Assembly: GCF_040412425.1 (NCBI RefSeq) | Contig: NC_089781.1 | Coordinates: forward strand, 50,599,727-50,663,726 | Direction of reading: 5' to 3' | Length of the DNA stretch: 64,000 nucleotides | Source: Macrobrachium rosenbergii | Lineage: Eukaryota > Arthropoda > Malacostraca > Decapoda > Palaemonidae | Part shown: positions 11,140 through 23,600 of the stretch, one piece after another | Layout of the letters: the number at the start of each line of letters is the position of its first letter | Numbering within the stretch: the first letter of the stretch is position 1 | Translations under genes and position numbers: made by a program | The notes under the pieces: generated by a model | Seen by the model: only the letters and a program-made list of their open reading frames with translations | What the model was told of the DNA's origin: nothing | Databases searched by the model: none

Positions 11140-12350
11140 GATTTGTGTTTGAATTTGGCAGTTATTTGGATTTAATTCATGTTTGGATGTGGACACTCTT
11201 TGGATTTGATTTATGTTTGGATGTGGCAGCTCTTTGGATTTGATTTATGTTTGGAGGTGGGACCTATTTGGATTTGATTCATGTTTGGATGTGGCAGCTT
11301 CTTGGATTTGATTTATGTTTGAATGTGGCACCTCTTTGGATTTGATTTATGTTTGATGAATTATTTTCTTGGATTTGATTTATGTTTGGATGTGCTACCT
11401 CTTTGGATTTTATTTATGTTTGGATGTGGCTGCTCTTTGGATTTGGTTTATGTTTGGATGTGGCAGCTCTTTGGATTTGATTTATGATTGGATGTGCTAG
11501 TACTTTGGATTTCATTGATGTTTGGATGTGGCTGCTCTTTGGATTTGGTTGATGTTTGGATGTGACAGCTCTTTACATCTGATTCATGTTTGGATGAGGC
11601 AGCTCTTTGTATTTTATTTATGTTTGGATGTGGCAGCTCTTTAGATTTGATTCATGTTTGGATTTGGCAGCTCTTTAGATTTGATTTATGTTTGTATGTG
11701 GCAGCTCTTTGGATTTGATTCATGTTTGGATTTGGCAGCTCTTTGAATTTGATTTATTTTTGGATTTGGCAGCTCTTTGGATTTGATTTATGTCTGGATG
11801 TGACAGATCTTTGGATTTGATTTGTGTTTGGATTTGGCAGTTATTTGGATTTAATTCATGTTTGGATGTGGACACTCTTTGGATTTGATTTATGTTTGGA
11901 TGTGGCAGCTCTTTGGATTTGATTTATGTTTGGAGGTGGCACCTATTTGGATTTGATTCATGTTTGGATGTGGCAGCTTCTTGGATTTTATTTATGTTTG
12001 GATGTGGCACCTCTTTGGATTTGATTTATGTTTGGATGTGGCAGCTTCTTGGATTTGATTTATGTTTGGATGTGCTACCTCTTTGGATTTTATTTATGTT
12101 TGGATGTGGCTGCTCTTTGGATTTGGTTTATGTTTGGATGTGGCAGCTCTTTGGATTTGATTTATGTTTGGATGTGCTAGTACTTTGGGTTTCATTGATG
12201 TTTGGATGTGGCTGCTCTTTGGATTTGGTTGATGTTTGGATGTGACAGCTCTTTACATCTGATTCATGTTTGGATGAGGCAGCTCTTTGTATTTTATTTA
12301 TGTTTGGATGTGGCAGCTCTTTAGATTTGATTCATGTTTGGATTGGGCAG
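11140..12350. repeat. Higher-order 680-bp period in the satellite
   Basis: Marked variant units recur at a fixed distance: TACTTTGGATTTCATTGATG-type units at 11501 and 12181, GGATGAGGCAGCTC at 11592 and 12272, and GTTATTTGGATTTAATTCAT at 11161 and 11840. The spacing is 679-680 bp, which is 20 units of 34 bp. This is a local segmental duplication within the array. Confidence 0.85.
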
Positions 12351-13099
12351 CTCTTTAGATTTGATTCATGTCTGGATGTGACAGATCTTTGGATTTGATT
12401 TGTGTTTGGATGCGGCAGTTCTTTGGATTTGATTTATGTTTGGATTTGGCAGCTCTTTGCATTTGATTTATGTCTGGATGTGACAGATCTTTGGATTTGA
12501 TTTGTGTTTGGATGCAGCAGCTCTTTGGATTTGATTTATGTTTGGATTTGGCAGCTCTTTGCATTTGATTTATGTCTGGAAGTGACAGATCTTTGGATTT
12601 GATTTGTGTTTGGATGTGGCAGCTCTTTGCATTTGATTCATGCTTGCATTTGGGAGCTATTTGGATTTGATTTATGTTTGGATGTGGCAGCCCTCTGGAT
12701 TTGATTTATGTTTGGAAGGGGCAACTCTTTGGATGCGATTTGTTTGGATGTGGCAGCTCTTTGGACTTCATTTATGTTTGGATGTGGCAGCTCTTTATTT
12801 GATTTATGTTTGGATGTCCCAGCTCTTTGGATATGATTTATGTTTGGCTGTGTTGGGTCTATGGATCTGATTTATGTATGGATGCGCCAGCTATTTGGAT
12901 ATAATTTATGTTTAGATTGGCAGCTCTTTGGATTTGATTTTTGTTTGGATGTGGCAGCTGTTTGGATATGGTTTATGTTTGGATGTATCAGCCCTTTGAT
13001 TTGATTTATGTCTGGATGTGGCAGCTCTTTGGATTTCTTTGATGTTTGGATGTGGCTGCTCTTTGAATTTGGTTTATGTTTAGATGTGGCAGCTCTTTG

Positions 13100-13560
13100 G
13101 ATTTGATTTATGTTTGGATATGGAAGCTCTTTGTATTTGATTCATGTTTGGATTTGGCAACTCCTTGGATTTGATTTATGTGTGGACGTGGGAGCTCTTT
13201 GGATTTGATTTATGTTTGGATATGGAATGTCTTTGTATTTGATTCATGTTTGGATTTGGCAGCTCCTTGGATTTGATTTATGTGTGGACGTGGCAGCTCT
13301 TTGGATTTGATTTATGTTTGGATATGGCAGCTCTTTGTATTTGATTCATGTTTGGATTTGGCAGCTCCTTGGATTTGATTTATGTGTGGACGTGGCAGCT
13401 CTTTGGATTTGATTTATGTTTGGATATGGAAGGTCTTTGTATTTGATTCATGTTTGGATTTGGCAGCTCCTTGGATTTGATTTATGTGTGGACGTGGCAG
13501 CTCTTTGGATTTGATTTATGTTTGGATATGGAAGCTCTTTGGATTTGATTTACTTTTGGA
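13100..13560. repeat. Higher-order 102-bp period (three-unit repeat)
   Basis: The variant TGTGGACGTGG occurs at 13181, 13283, 13385 and 13487, exactly 102 bp apart, which is three 34-bp units. Each 102-bp block has the order TATGGAAGGTCTTTG unit, TTTGGCAGCTCCTTG unit, GTGGACGTGG unit. The series appears again at 13741, 13843 and 13945 after a disturbed patch. Confidence 0.88.
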
Positions 13561-14356
13561 TGTAGCAGCTCTTTGGATTTCATGTATGTTCGAATGTGGC
13601 AGCTCTTTAGATTTAATTAATGTTTGGATGTGTCAGCTCTTTGGATTTGATTAATGTTTGGCTGCAGCATTTCAATTTTTGCATTTGATTCATGTTTGAT
13701 TTGTCTCATTTCCAATTTTAGCTCTTTGATTTGATTTATGTGTGGACGTGGCAGCTCTTTGGATTTGATTTATGCTTGGATATGGCAGCTCTTTGTATTT
13801 GATTCATGTTTGGATTTGGCAGCTCCTTGGATTTGATTTATGTGTGGACGTTTCAGCTCTTTGGATTTAATTTATGTTTGGATATGGAAGGTCTTTGTAT
13901 TTGATTCATGTTTGGATTTGACAGCTCCTTGGATTTGATTTATGTGTGGACGTGGCAGCTCTTTGATTTGATTTAGGTTTGGATATGGCAGCTCTTCACT
14001 GATTTGATTTACTTTTGGATGTAGCAGCTCTTTGGATTTCATGTATGTTCGAATGTGGCAGCTCTTTAGATTTAATTAGTGTTTGGATGTGTCAGCTCTT
14101 TGGATTTGATTAATGTTTGGCTGCAGCAGCTCTTTGCATTTGATTCATGTTTGGATTTGGCAGCTCTTTGGATTTGATTTATGTGTGGATGTGACAGCTC
14201 TTTAGATTTGATTTATGTTTGTATATGGCAGCTCTTTGGATTTGATTTATGCTTGGATGAGGCAGCCATTTTGATTTGAATCATGTTTGGATTTGTCAGG
14301 TTTTGGATTTGATTAAGTTTGGATGCAGCAGCTCTTTGCATTTGATTATTGTTTGA

Positions 14357-14648
14357 ATGGATGGATGGATGTATGATATTTAGGGCAAAAGCCCAGGCAC
14401 TGGGGCCAAGAAGGCCATTCAGCGTCGTAATGGAGAGAAAATAGATTATGTTAAAGTTATGAATTCATGAAGGAAATGATTAATAAATAAAATGATGTGA
14501 TGTGACCAATAAGTAAGGGTATGAAGTTTAATGAATGATGTGATATATACATAAAAAATTTAATGTCATTAAAATTCTACGTGATGTAATAAATATATTG
14601 AATTAAAATCGTTAAATTTTATCACTTTAAAAAAAATTAGCAGAAATA
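14357..14648 (-). repeat. LINE B1 3' UTR and (CCAT)n tail
   Basis: On the plus strand: AATGGATGGATGGATGTATG followed by ATATTTAGGGCAAAAGCCCA and CACTGGGGCC. The tail reads (CCAT)n on the minus strand. The same block forms the end of the remnant at 61148-61308, and pieces of it lie inside LINE A2 at 34709-34795. Confidence 0.85.
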
Positions 14649-15746
14649 TCACTTTTCCCAATTTAAAAGAGAGATGATAGCAGAAATATCTGCTTCATCT
14701 CCCAAAATATCAGACGGATTTACCCTGAAAATATCTCTCTCTTTGGTTAAAATATCTGGGGCAGACCACCAGAATATGCTCCACTGTTAGTGTCTCGTCA
14801 CAGTAAGCACACTCTGGAGGGCTGCTTCCTTCTAAAATAAACTGATGGGTTAGACGAGTGTGCCCAATCCTTAATCTGGTTAAAATAACCTCTGTTCGTC
14901 TGTCAAGCAGGAATGACGAAGACCACGGTAGTATATTATCCTAATATTTCTATATTTCTTATTATTGGCAAGAAGAGGAGAAGTCCATCTTTCTTGCCAT
15001 TTAATTAAAAAATAAGATCTAATGGGACCTTTTAGGTCTGTATGAGCCACTTTTCTAAAAGAGGTTTCTGATAAAATACTAGCAGCTTTCCTTCCCTGTC
15101 TGCCATCTCGTTTCCTGAATCCCCACGTGAGAAGGGACCCAACAGAAAGAGACTCATTTACGTCGACAATATATACCAAAAAAGCCACTCCTGAACTTTT
15201 TGAATTAATGGATGAAAGCTATTAAATTTTTAATAGCTTCTAAGGTGCTTCTAGAGTCTGAGTATATGACAAAATTAGAGTCACTACTTTGAAAAACTAA
15301 ATCTAGGGCAGACACTACGGCTGTTAATTCGGCAGTAAATATTGATGCAGAGTCAGGTAATTTAGCTGTGTACGCTGTATCACCAAGGATAACAGCGCAA
15401 CCAACACCACTATCTGACTTAGATCCATCTGTATAAATTTTTGTAAAATTAGTATGGGTAACATCGTGCTCTAAGAATTTTCCCTAATCTCTTCTACAGT
15501 GCAGTCCTTTTTGTTAAACAGTTTCTTACATATTGATGCTTCTGGGATAAGCCATGGAGGATTTACAGGATATTCTACTTCCAGGACTTTCTGGGATTTA
15601 AGGTGATTATTCCTAACATCCTCATTCAGTCGAATTTGGAATGGTTTAGAAGCTCTTGTACCAGAAAAACTTCGAGAGTCTGTTTCCTTTAGTGCTTGAA
15701 TGGAGGGATTTTTGGGAGCACTTTTCATTCTAGCCATGTATCGCAA
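14649..15746 (-). pseudogene. LINE B1 ORF2 C-terminus: RNase H and Cys/His motif
   Basis: RNase H domain, then the C-terminal motif PPECAYCDETLTVEHILVVC (C-x2-C...H-x4-C) near 14745-14825. ORF2 ends with a TGA whose complement is at 14649-14651. Around 15250-15430 a shifted frame gives the IYTDGSKS-like start and SDS-type third Asp region. Frames are broken near 14880, 15190, 15470 and 15750. The order matches LINE A and G. The domain is decayed but recognisable. Confidence 0.75.
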
Positions 15747-15763
15747 CCCTAGCTCTTGCCTTC

Positions 15764-17232
15764 TTAGATCAAGGGGTAAATGATCTGTGTCGACATATAG
15801 TTTTCAACAGGCGGAGTTCTAAAAGCCTGTGAGCATATTCTCAACCCCATGTTATGTACAACATCCAGTGCCTTTAGCTTGGTTTTACAGGCTGAGGAAT
15901 AAATCTGACAGCCATAGTCTAGCTTAGATCGACACAGAGAGTCATATAGCCTCAGAAGGGATTTCTTATCAGCCCCCCAACTAAATCCAGAAACAACCTT
16001 TAAAATATTCATAGATTGTTTAACATTAAACTTTAGGGCATTTATGTGGCTAGTCCATGTTAATTTATGGTCAATAGTCATCTCCAGAAATTTAACTTCA
16101 CTCTCGTAAGGAAGAATGACCTTTTAAACTAAGTGTGGGAACCTCTTCCACACGCTGGCACCTGGTGAATCTTACTGCAACTGTTTTGGAAGAGGAGAAT
16201 TTGAAACCATTCTCATCAGCATTAATAGACCTTTGCAAATGTTTACATACAGACAAGGAATCATATCCTGTGCAGTATATTGCAAGGTCATCGACAAAAA
16301 GTGAGCATTTAACAGGGGGTGAGATTTTTTCAACCACACTATTTATTGCCACTGAAAAAAGTGTTACACTTAAAACACTTCCTTGAGGAAATCCTTCCTC
16401 CTGCATAAAAGATTGGGAAAAGGAGTTTCCCACACTTACCTTAAAAAGTCTCTGTTAAAAAGGAATATATAAACCTGATCATTCTTCCACATATGCCCAT
16501 CTTGTGCAATTGTTTCATGATGCCAATTCTCCAGGTAGTGTCATATGCTTTCTCCAAGTCAAAAAATATGCCAATGGTCTGACACTTTTTGGCGAATCCT
16601 TGCTGGATTTGGTTGGTCAGCCTCAGCAAGGGATCAAGGGTGGAGCGGTTTTTTCTGAAACCAAATTGAAATGGCGATAGTAATCCTTTGGTTTCCAGGT
16701 GCCAAACCAGTCTAGTATTTATCATTTTCTCCATCAGCTTACATACACAGCTGGTAAGAGCTATTGGTCTATAGCTGGTGGCTTGGGAAGCATCTTTATT
16801 AGGCTTTTTAATAGGGACAATTATGGATATTTTCCAGTCCTTGGGTAAAATTCCAGTTTCCCATATTTTGTTTATAATCTTCAGTAAATATTTTTTGGCA
16901 TCATCTGGGAGGTGTTTCAGCATTTCATATATGATTGTATCCTCACCTGGAGCTGTGGATTCACTTGAGGAGAGCGCCTCACGAAGTTCTCAGGAAAATT
17001 TGTAGTTGTATGGTTCAGATTTTCCTGAATCAAACTTCAGACACATTTCAGAATTCCTAATTCTTTGAAATTCTGGAGAATAATTGTTAGGGCTGGAAAC
17101 TTTAGAAAAGTGTTTTCCTAGCTCATTGGCAACTTCAGTGGGCTCTGTGATTAGAGTGTCATTTATTTTTAATGAGGGCAATGGTGACGCAACAAATTTT
17201 CCACTCAGTTTCCTTATTTTGCGCCACACCAC
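15764..17232 (-). pseudogene. LINE B1 ORF2 reverse transcriptase and linker
   Basis: RT of the element. Motifs in order from 17232 down: linker WRKIRKLSGK, then IVPIKKPNKDASQATSYRPI, MEKMINTRLVWHLE, FFDLEKAYDTTW (motif A), EEGFPQGSVLSVTLF (motif B), CSLFVDDLAIYCTG (catalytic FVDD, intact) and the thumb MTIDHKLTW. Frameshifts occur near 16985, 16437 and 16090. A region equivalent to 16775 upward is duplicated in B2 from 20308. All catalytic Asp residues remain. Confidence 0.87.
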
Positions 17233-17396
17233 TCTTAGTGGGGTCTTGGAGTTTATTCCATTAATATAGTAAAGCCAACATTCTCTTTTGGCTTTCTTAT
17301 AAAAGCCGCTGCTTGGCTAAAGCACGTTTGTAGATTAATTTAGACTGAGGGAGCCACTAGTTTTGTAACGTCTGTAGCATTTCCTAGTCACTTTTC

Positions 17397-18278
17397 TCAG
17401 AATGCCACATGTCTTATTCCACCAGGAACTGCAGGTCTACGAGGTTTGCCTTTTGTTTTTGGAATCGAGCTTTCAGCACTCTTCAAAGTAGATTCAATAA
17501 AGTAATCATAGGCATCTAGATGAGAATGAAAGGACTCAAACTCCCTATCTAGATTGACACCCTTACTAAATTTATCCCAGTCTGCGTCCTCTACCTTCCA
17601 CTTAGGTAAAACTTCAAATGGAGCATTCAGAGCATATTTCAAATGGATCGGGTAGTGATCACTTCCATTTAAATCTTCATTAACAGACCAATTAAAATCA
17701 AGGTGGATACGAGTTGAAGAGATACTAAGGTCCAGTGCAAAGAAATGATTATCGTGAATGTTGTGGAAAGTCATTGACCCATTATTATATAGGGTAACAT
17801 CATTCCTGTCAATAAGGTCTTCGATTAATTTCCCTTTACTGTCTAAAACCGACTTCTCCAAAGGGGTTAACAGGGCATTAAAATCACCTAGCAGAAGTAA
17901 AGGAGCTGGAAGTTGGTCAATTAACGACTGAATATCTCCAATGTTAAAAGCAAGATTTGGTGGAGGGTATAAGGAGCAGATTGTTATCCTCTTTTCCAAA
18001 ATGACTGAAATGGCGACAGCTTGTAGTGTTGTATTTAATTGTATTGTGGAGTGCTGTAGAGATTTATTAATAATAATTGCAGCACCTCCATGGGCACGAT
18101 CACCAGTTGGTGGATATGATTTAAATATTGAATAATTTAGTCCAGGATTATAAGCGGAGTTGCCTAACATTGTTTCCTGTAGGCATATAATCCCTGGATT
18201 GAATTCATGCATTAAAACTTTAAGGTCTTCTGTACGGGCTCTGAGACCTTTACAGTTCCACTGAAGGATATCGAGCAA
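17397..18278 (-). pseudogene. LINE B1 ORF2 APE endonuclease
   Basis: Uninterrupted 293-codon frame giving a complete-looking endonuclease domain: LQWNCKGLRART, IICLQETML (catalytic Glu), HGGAAIII, LLLLGDFNALL (Asp and Asn), FFALDLSIS, and LNGSDHYPIHLKYAL (Ser-Asp-His). It makes the nick that primes reverse transcription. Position 18278 (Met) is the natural ORF2 start, 117 bp after the end of ORF1. The frame is lost at 17397, where the linker begins. This is the best preserved endonuclease in the window, although the rest of ORF2 is broken. Confidence 0.85.
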
Positions 18279-18394
18279 GAATGCTAAGGTGGTAAAATGT
18301 GCTACTTCCCACTCCTTGGAGGGGAAGTACTGTTCCTAGGGTGGAGTGGGAAATTCTCCTTTATAAGAGATTGTTTTCTTAATCCCTTTTCATC

Positions 18395-20286
18395 TCAATT
18401 GGTGTTCAGGGTCTTTGGTTGATTTTCATAATTTTTATTATGAACCTGATGTTCAGAATTACTACTGTGGTTCTGTGCACCACTAATCCTATTTGTCTTA
18501 GGGTGGCAAGACTGAATTGAACTCAAATGTTTTTGTTCTGAATCTACTTTTGGAACCACCTTTCTAGGAGGAGAGATCTCTTCCAAAACACTGAACCCAT
18601 TTGAAGTTTTTAAAATAAAGTTATCATTATTTGGGGAACTATTTCTTGTGCGTTTCTTGGTAGTTGCAACTGTAGTTTTATTATTATTTTTGTTTGTGGC
18701 TGTGACGATTGATGGCTCTGAACTAGCTCTATCTAATTGGGATGGTTCCTTTAGCTTTTTTTTGTTTGAAGTATTTTCAGAATATTTTCCTGAATTATTG
18801 GTTGATTTTGGCACCCTTGTTTTTGGAGATGAATCGACAGCTGTGGATGTGGTGGAAGATAAATTTTCTGTGCTTTTGGAAGTACAATTTTTGCTATTGG
18901 ACTTCAAAGCACTTCCAGACGAAAGTTTCTCACCAGTTTGGAGAATTTCATTATTATTTATAGTTCGAGAAATACCAGGTTTGTGATATCTGCTATCAGA
19001 CGCAGTTATTGGTGGTCTTACATTGCTGGAGGTTTTCATAAGTTTTACTACAGAAGCTTACGTAGTGTTGGCACTTTTGTTTGCCCCCATTACCGTGCGC
19101 TTTGCTTCACTAATGCTGATATGTTCATTATCTGCCACTGCCAACACTTCTTGTTCAAATTTATATCTGGGACAAGCCCTAGAATTTGGAGTGTGATACA
19201 AAAAAAAACATTATCAGGCTGCTTTGCAATCGTCAAAATTATCTGCTCTGCAGAGCACACAGGACATCTTTTATTATTAATACAAGAGTTTTGAATGTGG
19301 CCATATTCAAAGCATTTGCGACACTGTTTAGGGTTTCTTTTGTATTTTTTTACCTGCATCCTCTCATGGCCAACAATGATGGTATCAGGTAGGTAACTGG
19401 AAGAAAAGGTTTAAAGGATAGCTGCATCACCACCCAGTTTTTAATGAGATACACAAGGAGGACATCGATGGAGAATCTCCTCCTCTTTAAAAACATGCAA
19501 ATCTTTTGAGTAAACTACCCCTTTCAGCGTGTTGAAGAATCTGTGAGATGAAATGCATTCAATATTTCCACTTTCAGGAGGTTTAAAGTTAGATAAAAGA
19601 ACTGCTTGAGTCTCATTTCCAGCTTTTATTAGAAGGTCCTTTCCATACCGCTTTAAATTTCCAATGGGAATGGAACCAACCTTGCTCTCAGTGCAGTCAG
19701 CAGCTTTTATCAAATTTTTCCCTCCCTCCTTGTAGATAGCAACATGCCATAAAGGGGGAGGAAGAGCTCTGGTACATGGGACTGGTCCATGTTCTTCAGC
19801 CTTTGGAACAAAGTCAAATGGCTCATCATTCAAGTTTTTCACTGAAAACACTTTCGTGCTGAGAACTGAGTCATTTATAATGTGGCCATGGAGTCTTTGT
19901 TGTGCCTCACTAGCTTCCAAGGGAGAGGAAAATTTAACAAAAGCACAAAATGACTGCTTATCTTTATCTATAATTAATTTAATTCTTTTCACCTTGCCAA
20001 ATTGTTTTACTACACTGTATAAACATTCGCAATCTAATGACAATCTTACATTAGTGCAATAAAGGACCATATTATTCAAATAAAATTCACCAGATTTATT
20101 AACACCCTGGTGTCTCAGTGTTTGGTTCATGCCAGAAGTCGTTGCCAGTGCCGTTAAGTCGTCGGATCCAGGGGAGGGAGAACTAAAAGCCAAATCCATA
20201 AGTTTAAACCAGTCCACATGCAAAGGTCCAAAAAGTGCACATATAATGGACACCCAAGAGCCCTTATCACAGACCATTGACAGCAT
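18395..20286 (-). pseudogene. LINE B1 ORF1 (RRM plus CCHC knuckles)
   Basis: RNA-binding ORF1 protein. From the 5' side: an N-terminal stretch with MDLAFSSPSPGSDD (probable true start near 20200), an RRM-like fold with LYCTNVRLSLD (RNP2-like) and KQSFCAFVKFSS (RNP1-like) at about 19900-20060, a middle domain, CCHC knuckles CRKCFEYGHIQNSC and CPVCSAE near 19240-19320, and a Ser/Asn/Thr-rich tail (18395-19039). Frames break near 19440 and 19090. Upstream of 20290 the sequence jumps into ORF2 sequence (copy B2), so the 5' UTR of this piece is absent. Confidence 0.8.
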
Positions 20287-20307
20287 ATCAAAAAGGCAAA
20301 CTGGGCA

Positions 20308-21800
20308 CTGGTGGCTTGGGAAGCATCTTTATTAGGCTTTTAATAGGGGACAATCATGGATATTTTCCAGTCCTTGGGTAAAATTCCAGTTTCCCATATT
20401 TTGTTTATAATCTTCAGTAAATATTTTTGGCATCATCTGGGAGGTGTTTCAGCATTTCATATATGATTGTATCCTCACCTGGAGCTGTGGATTCACTTGA
20501 GGAGAGCGCCTCACGAAGTTCTCAGGGAAAATTTGTAGTTGTATGGTTCAGATTTTCCCGAATCAAAATTCAGACACATTTCAGAATTCCTAATTCTTTG
20601 AAATTCTGGAGAATAACTGTTAGGGCTGGAAACTTTAGAAAAGTGTTTTCCTAGCTCACTGGGAACTTCAGTGGGCTCTGTGATTAGAGTGTCATTTATT
20701 TAATGAGGGTAATGGTGACGCAACAAATTTTCCACTCAGTTTCATTATTTTTTTGCCACACCACTCTTAGTGGGGTCTTGGAGTTTATTCCATTAATATA
20801 GTAAAGCCAACATTCTCTTTTGGCTTTCTTATAAAATCCAGTTCAGCTGCTTGGCTAAAGCACGTTTGTAGATTAATTCAGACTGAGGGGAGCCACTAGT
20901 TTTGTAACGTCTGTAGCATTTCCTAGTCACTTTTCTCAGAATGCCACATGTCTTATTCCACCAGGGAACTGCAGGTCTACGAGGTTTGCCTTTTGTTTTG
21001 GAATCGAGCTTTCAGCACTCTTCAAAGTAGATTCAATAAAGTAATCATAGGCATCTAGATGAGAATGAAAGGACTCAAACTCCCTATCTAGATTGACACC
21101 CTTACTAAATTTATCCCAGTCTGCGTCCTCTACCTTCCACTTGGGTAAAACTTCAGATGGAGCATTCAGAGCATATTTCAAATGGATCGGGTAGTGATAC
21201 TTCCATTTAAATCTTCATTAACAGACCAATTAAAATCAAGGTGGATACTAGTTGAAGAAATACTAAGGTCCAGTGCAAAGAAATGATTATCGTGAATGTT
21301 GTGGAAAGTCATTGACCCATTATTATATAGGGTAACATCATTCCTGTCAATAAGGTCTTCGATTAATTTCCCTTTACTATCTAAAAACTGACTTCCAAAA
21401 GGGGTTGTGGGCATTAAAATCACCTAGCAGAAGTAAAGGAGCTGGAAGTTGGTCAATTAACGACTGAATATCTCCAATGTTAAAAGCAAGGTTTGTGGAA
21501 GGTATAAGGAGCAGATTGTTATCCTCTTTTCCAAAATGACTGAAATGGCGACAGCTTGTAGTGTTGTATTTAATTGTATTGTGGAGTGCTGTAGAGATTT
21601 ATTAATAATAATTGCAGCACCTCCATGGGCACGATCACCAGTTGGTGGATATGATTTAAATATTGAATAATTTAGTCCAGGATTATAAACAGAGTTGCCG
21701 GAACATTGTTTCCTGTAGGCATATAATCCCTGGATTGAATTCATGCATTAAAACTTTAAGGTCTTCTGTACGGGCTCTGAGACCTTTACAGTTCCACTGA
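20308..21800 (-). pseudogene. LINE B2 ORF2 5' half (endonuclease and RT start)
   Basis: Close copy of 16775-18278, beginning inside RT at GTGGCTTGGGAAGC and running through the linker and endonuclease. Landmarks SIFKSYPPTGDRAHGG, ALDLSISSTSIHLD and the FNWSVNEDLNGS string are present, but single-base indels break the frame near 21180, 21425 and 21480. GSDHYPI is damaged by a frameshift at about 21195 (one base lost within TGATCACT). The RT catalytic part and everything 3' of it are absent. Confidence 0.82.
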
Positions 21801-21879
21801 AGGATATCGAGCAAGAATGCTAAGGTGGTAAAATGTGCTATTTTCCCACTCCTTGGAGGAAGTACTGTTCCTAGGGTGG

Positions 21880-23600
21880 AGTGGGAAATTCTCCTTTATA
21901 AGAGATTGTTTTCTTAATCCCTTTTCATCTCAATTCAGGGTCTTTGGTTGTTCATATTTTTATTATGAACCTGATGGTCTTTGGTTGATTCTTCATAATT
22001 TTTATTTGTCTTTATTGAACTCAGATGTTTTTGTTTGAAACTACTTTTGGACCATTTCTACTGATGTTCTTCCAAAACACTGAACCCATTTAATCCTAAA
22101 TTTATCATTATTTGGGAACTTATTTCTTGTGGTTTTCTTTAGTTGCAAGACTGATTGATTGAACTATCAGATTGTTCCTTTAGTTTTTGTTTTTCAGAAT
22201 ATTTTCCTGAATTATTGGCTGATTTTGGCACCCTTATTTTTGGAGAACCAGCTGTGGATGTGGTGGAAGAGTGTTTTTTCTAGCTTTTGGAAGGAGAGAT
22301 CTCTTCCAAAACATTTTCAGATTTTTATTTTATTTATAGTTCTAGAAACAGCAGGTTTGTGATATCTACTATCAGACACAGTTATTGGTGGCCTTACATT
22401 GTTGGAAGTCTTATAATTTTACAGAAGTCTTTTGTTGGCACTTTTGTTTGCCCCCACGTTAATTTTTTTCACTAATGCTGATATGTTCGTTATCAGCCAC
22501 TGCCAACACTTCTTGTTCAAATTTATATCTGGGACAAGCCCTAGAATTTGGAGTGTGATCACCCTTACAAAGAAAACAGTATCAGGCTGCTTTGCAGTCA
22601 TTTTATCGTGCTCTGCAGAGCACACAGGACATCTTTTATTATTATTGCAAGAGTTTTGAATGTGGCCATATTCAAAGCATTTGTGACACTGTTTAGGGTT
22701 TCTTTTATATTTTTTTACCTGCATCCTCTCATGGCCAACAATGATGGTATCAGGTAGGTAATTGGAAGAAAAGGTTAAAAGGATAGCTGCATCACCACCC
22801 AGTTTTTTTACATGAGATACACAAGGAGGACATCGATGGAGAATCTCCTCCTCTTTAAAAACATGCAAGTCTTTTGAGTAAACTACCCCTTTCAGCGTGT
22901 TGAAGAATCTGTGAGATGAAATGCATTCAATATTTCCACTTTCAGGAGGTTTAAAGTTAGATAAAAAGAACTGCTTGAGTCTCATTTCCAGCTTTTATTA
23001 GAAGGTTCATTCCATACCGTTTTAAATTTCCAATGGGAATGGAACCAACCTTGCTCTCAATGCATTCAGCAGCTTTTATTAAATTTTTCCTCCCTCCTTG
23101 TAGATAGCAACATGCCATAAAGGGGGAGGAAGAGCTCTGGTACATGGGGCTGGTCCATGTTCTTCAGTCTTTGGAGTAAAGTCAAATGGCTCATCATTTA
23201 AGTTTTTCACTGAAAACACTTTCGTGCTGACAACTGAGTCATTTAGAATGTGGCCATGGAGTATCTGTTGTGCCTCACTAGCTTCCAAGGGAGAGGAAAA
23301 TTTAACAAAAGCACAAAATGACTGCTTATCTTTTTCTAGAATTAATTTAATTCTTTCCACTTTGCCGAATTGTTTTACTACACTGTATAAACATTCGTAA
23401 TCTAATGACAAGCTTACATTAGTGCAATAAAGGACCCTATTATTTGAATCAAATCCACCAGATTTATTAACACCCTGGTGTCTCAGTGTTTGGTTCTGTC
23501 CAACAGCCAAGCAGTATCCATGTTCATGCCAGAAGTCGTTGCCAGTTCCCTTAAGTCGTTCGGATCCAGGGGGGGGAGAACTAAAAGCCAAATCCATAAA
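21880..23600 (-). pseudogene. LINE B2 ORF1 (RRM plus CCHC), deletion-scarred
   Basis: Second copy of ORF1. The RRM-like part (LYCTNVSLSLDYECLYSVV, SFCAFVKFSSPLEASEAQQ) is intact at 23200-23440. The knuckle CHKCFEYGHIQNSC and CPVCSAEH lie near 22600-22690. The Ser/Asn-rich tail (21900-22400) is shrunk by about 130 bp relative to B1 through many small block deletions and scrambled joins. The frame is broken near 22980 and 22420. Confidence 0.8.

Larger units (their letters stand above)
9645..14356. repeat. 34-bp tandem satellite, array 1
   Basis: About 4.7 kb of a 34-bp unit. Its two conserved halves are GGATTTGATTTATG and TGTGGCAGCTCTTT, joined by TTTGGA. Units differ by a few substitutions, with occasional 1-4 nt indels (for example a 2-nt gain at 10086 and an AATTTTTGCATT disturbance near 13670). 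Because 34 is not a multiple of 3, three units (102 bp) give a repeating 34-residue reading frame, which explains the long frames here. The same unit returns at 26515-27961 and 60610-61147. The array ends abruptly at the 3' tail of LINE B1. Confidence 0.95.

Noticed and set aside
11892..12245. Protein-coding repeat gene (117 codons in the satellite)
   Set aside because: A 34-bp unit read three times gives a repeating 34-residue frame by arithmetic. Frames of the same kind occur on both strands and break at random indels.
9645..14356. CRISPR array
   Set aside because: The units are 34 bp and regular, but they follow one another with no unique spacers, in eukaryotic-type DNA. This is a satellite.
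18648..18986. Plus-strand hydrophobic protein opposite LINE B ORF1
   Set aside because: It is the antisense shadow of the Ser/Asn/Lys-rich ORF1 tail; the minus-strand frame has homologues in three copies.
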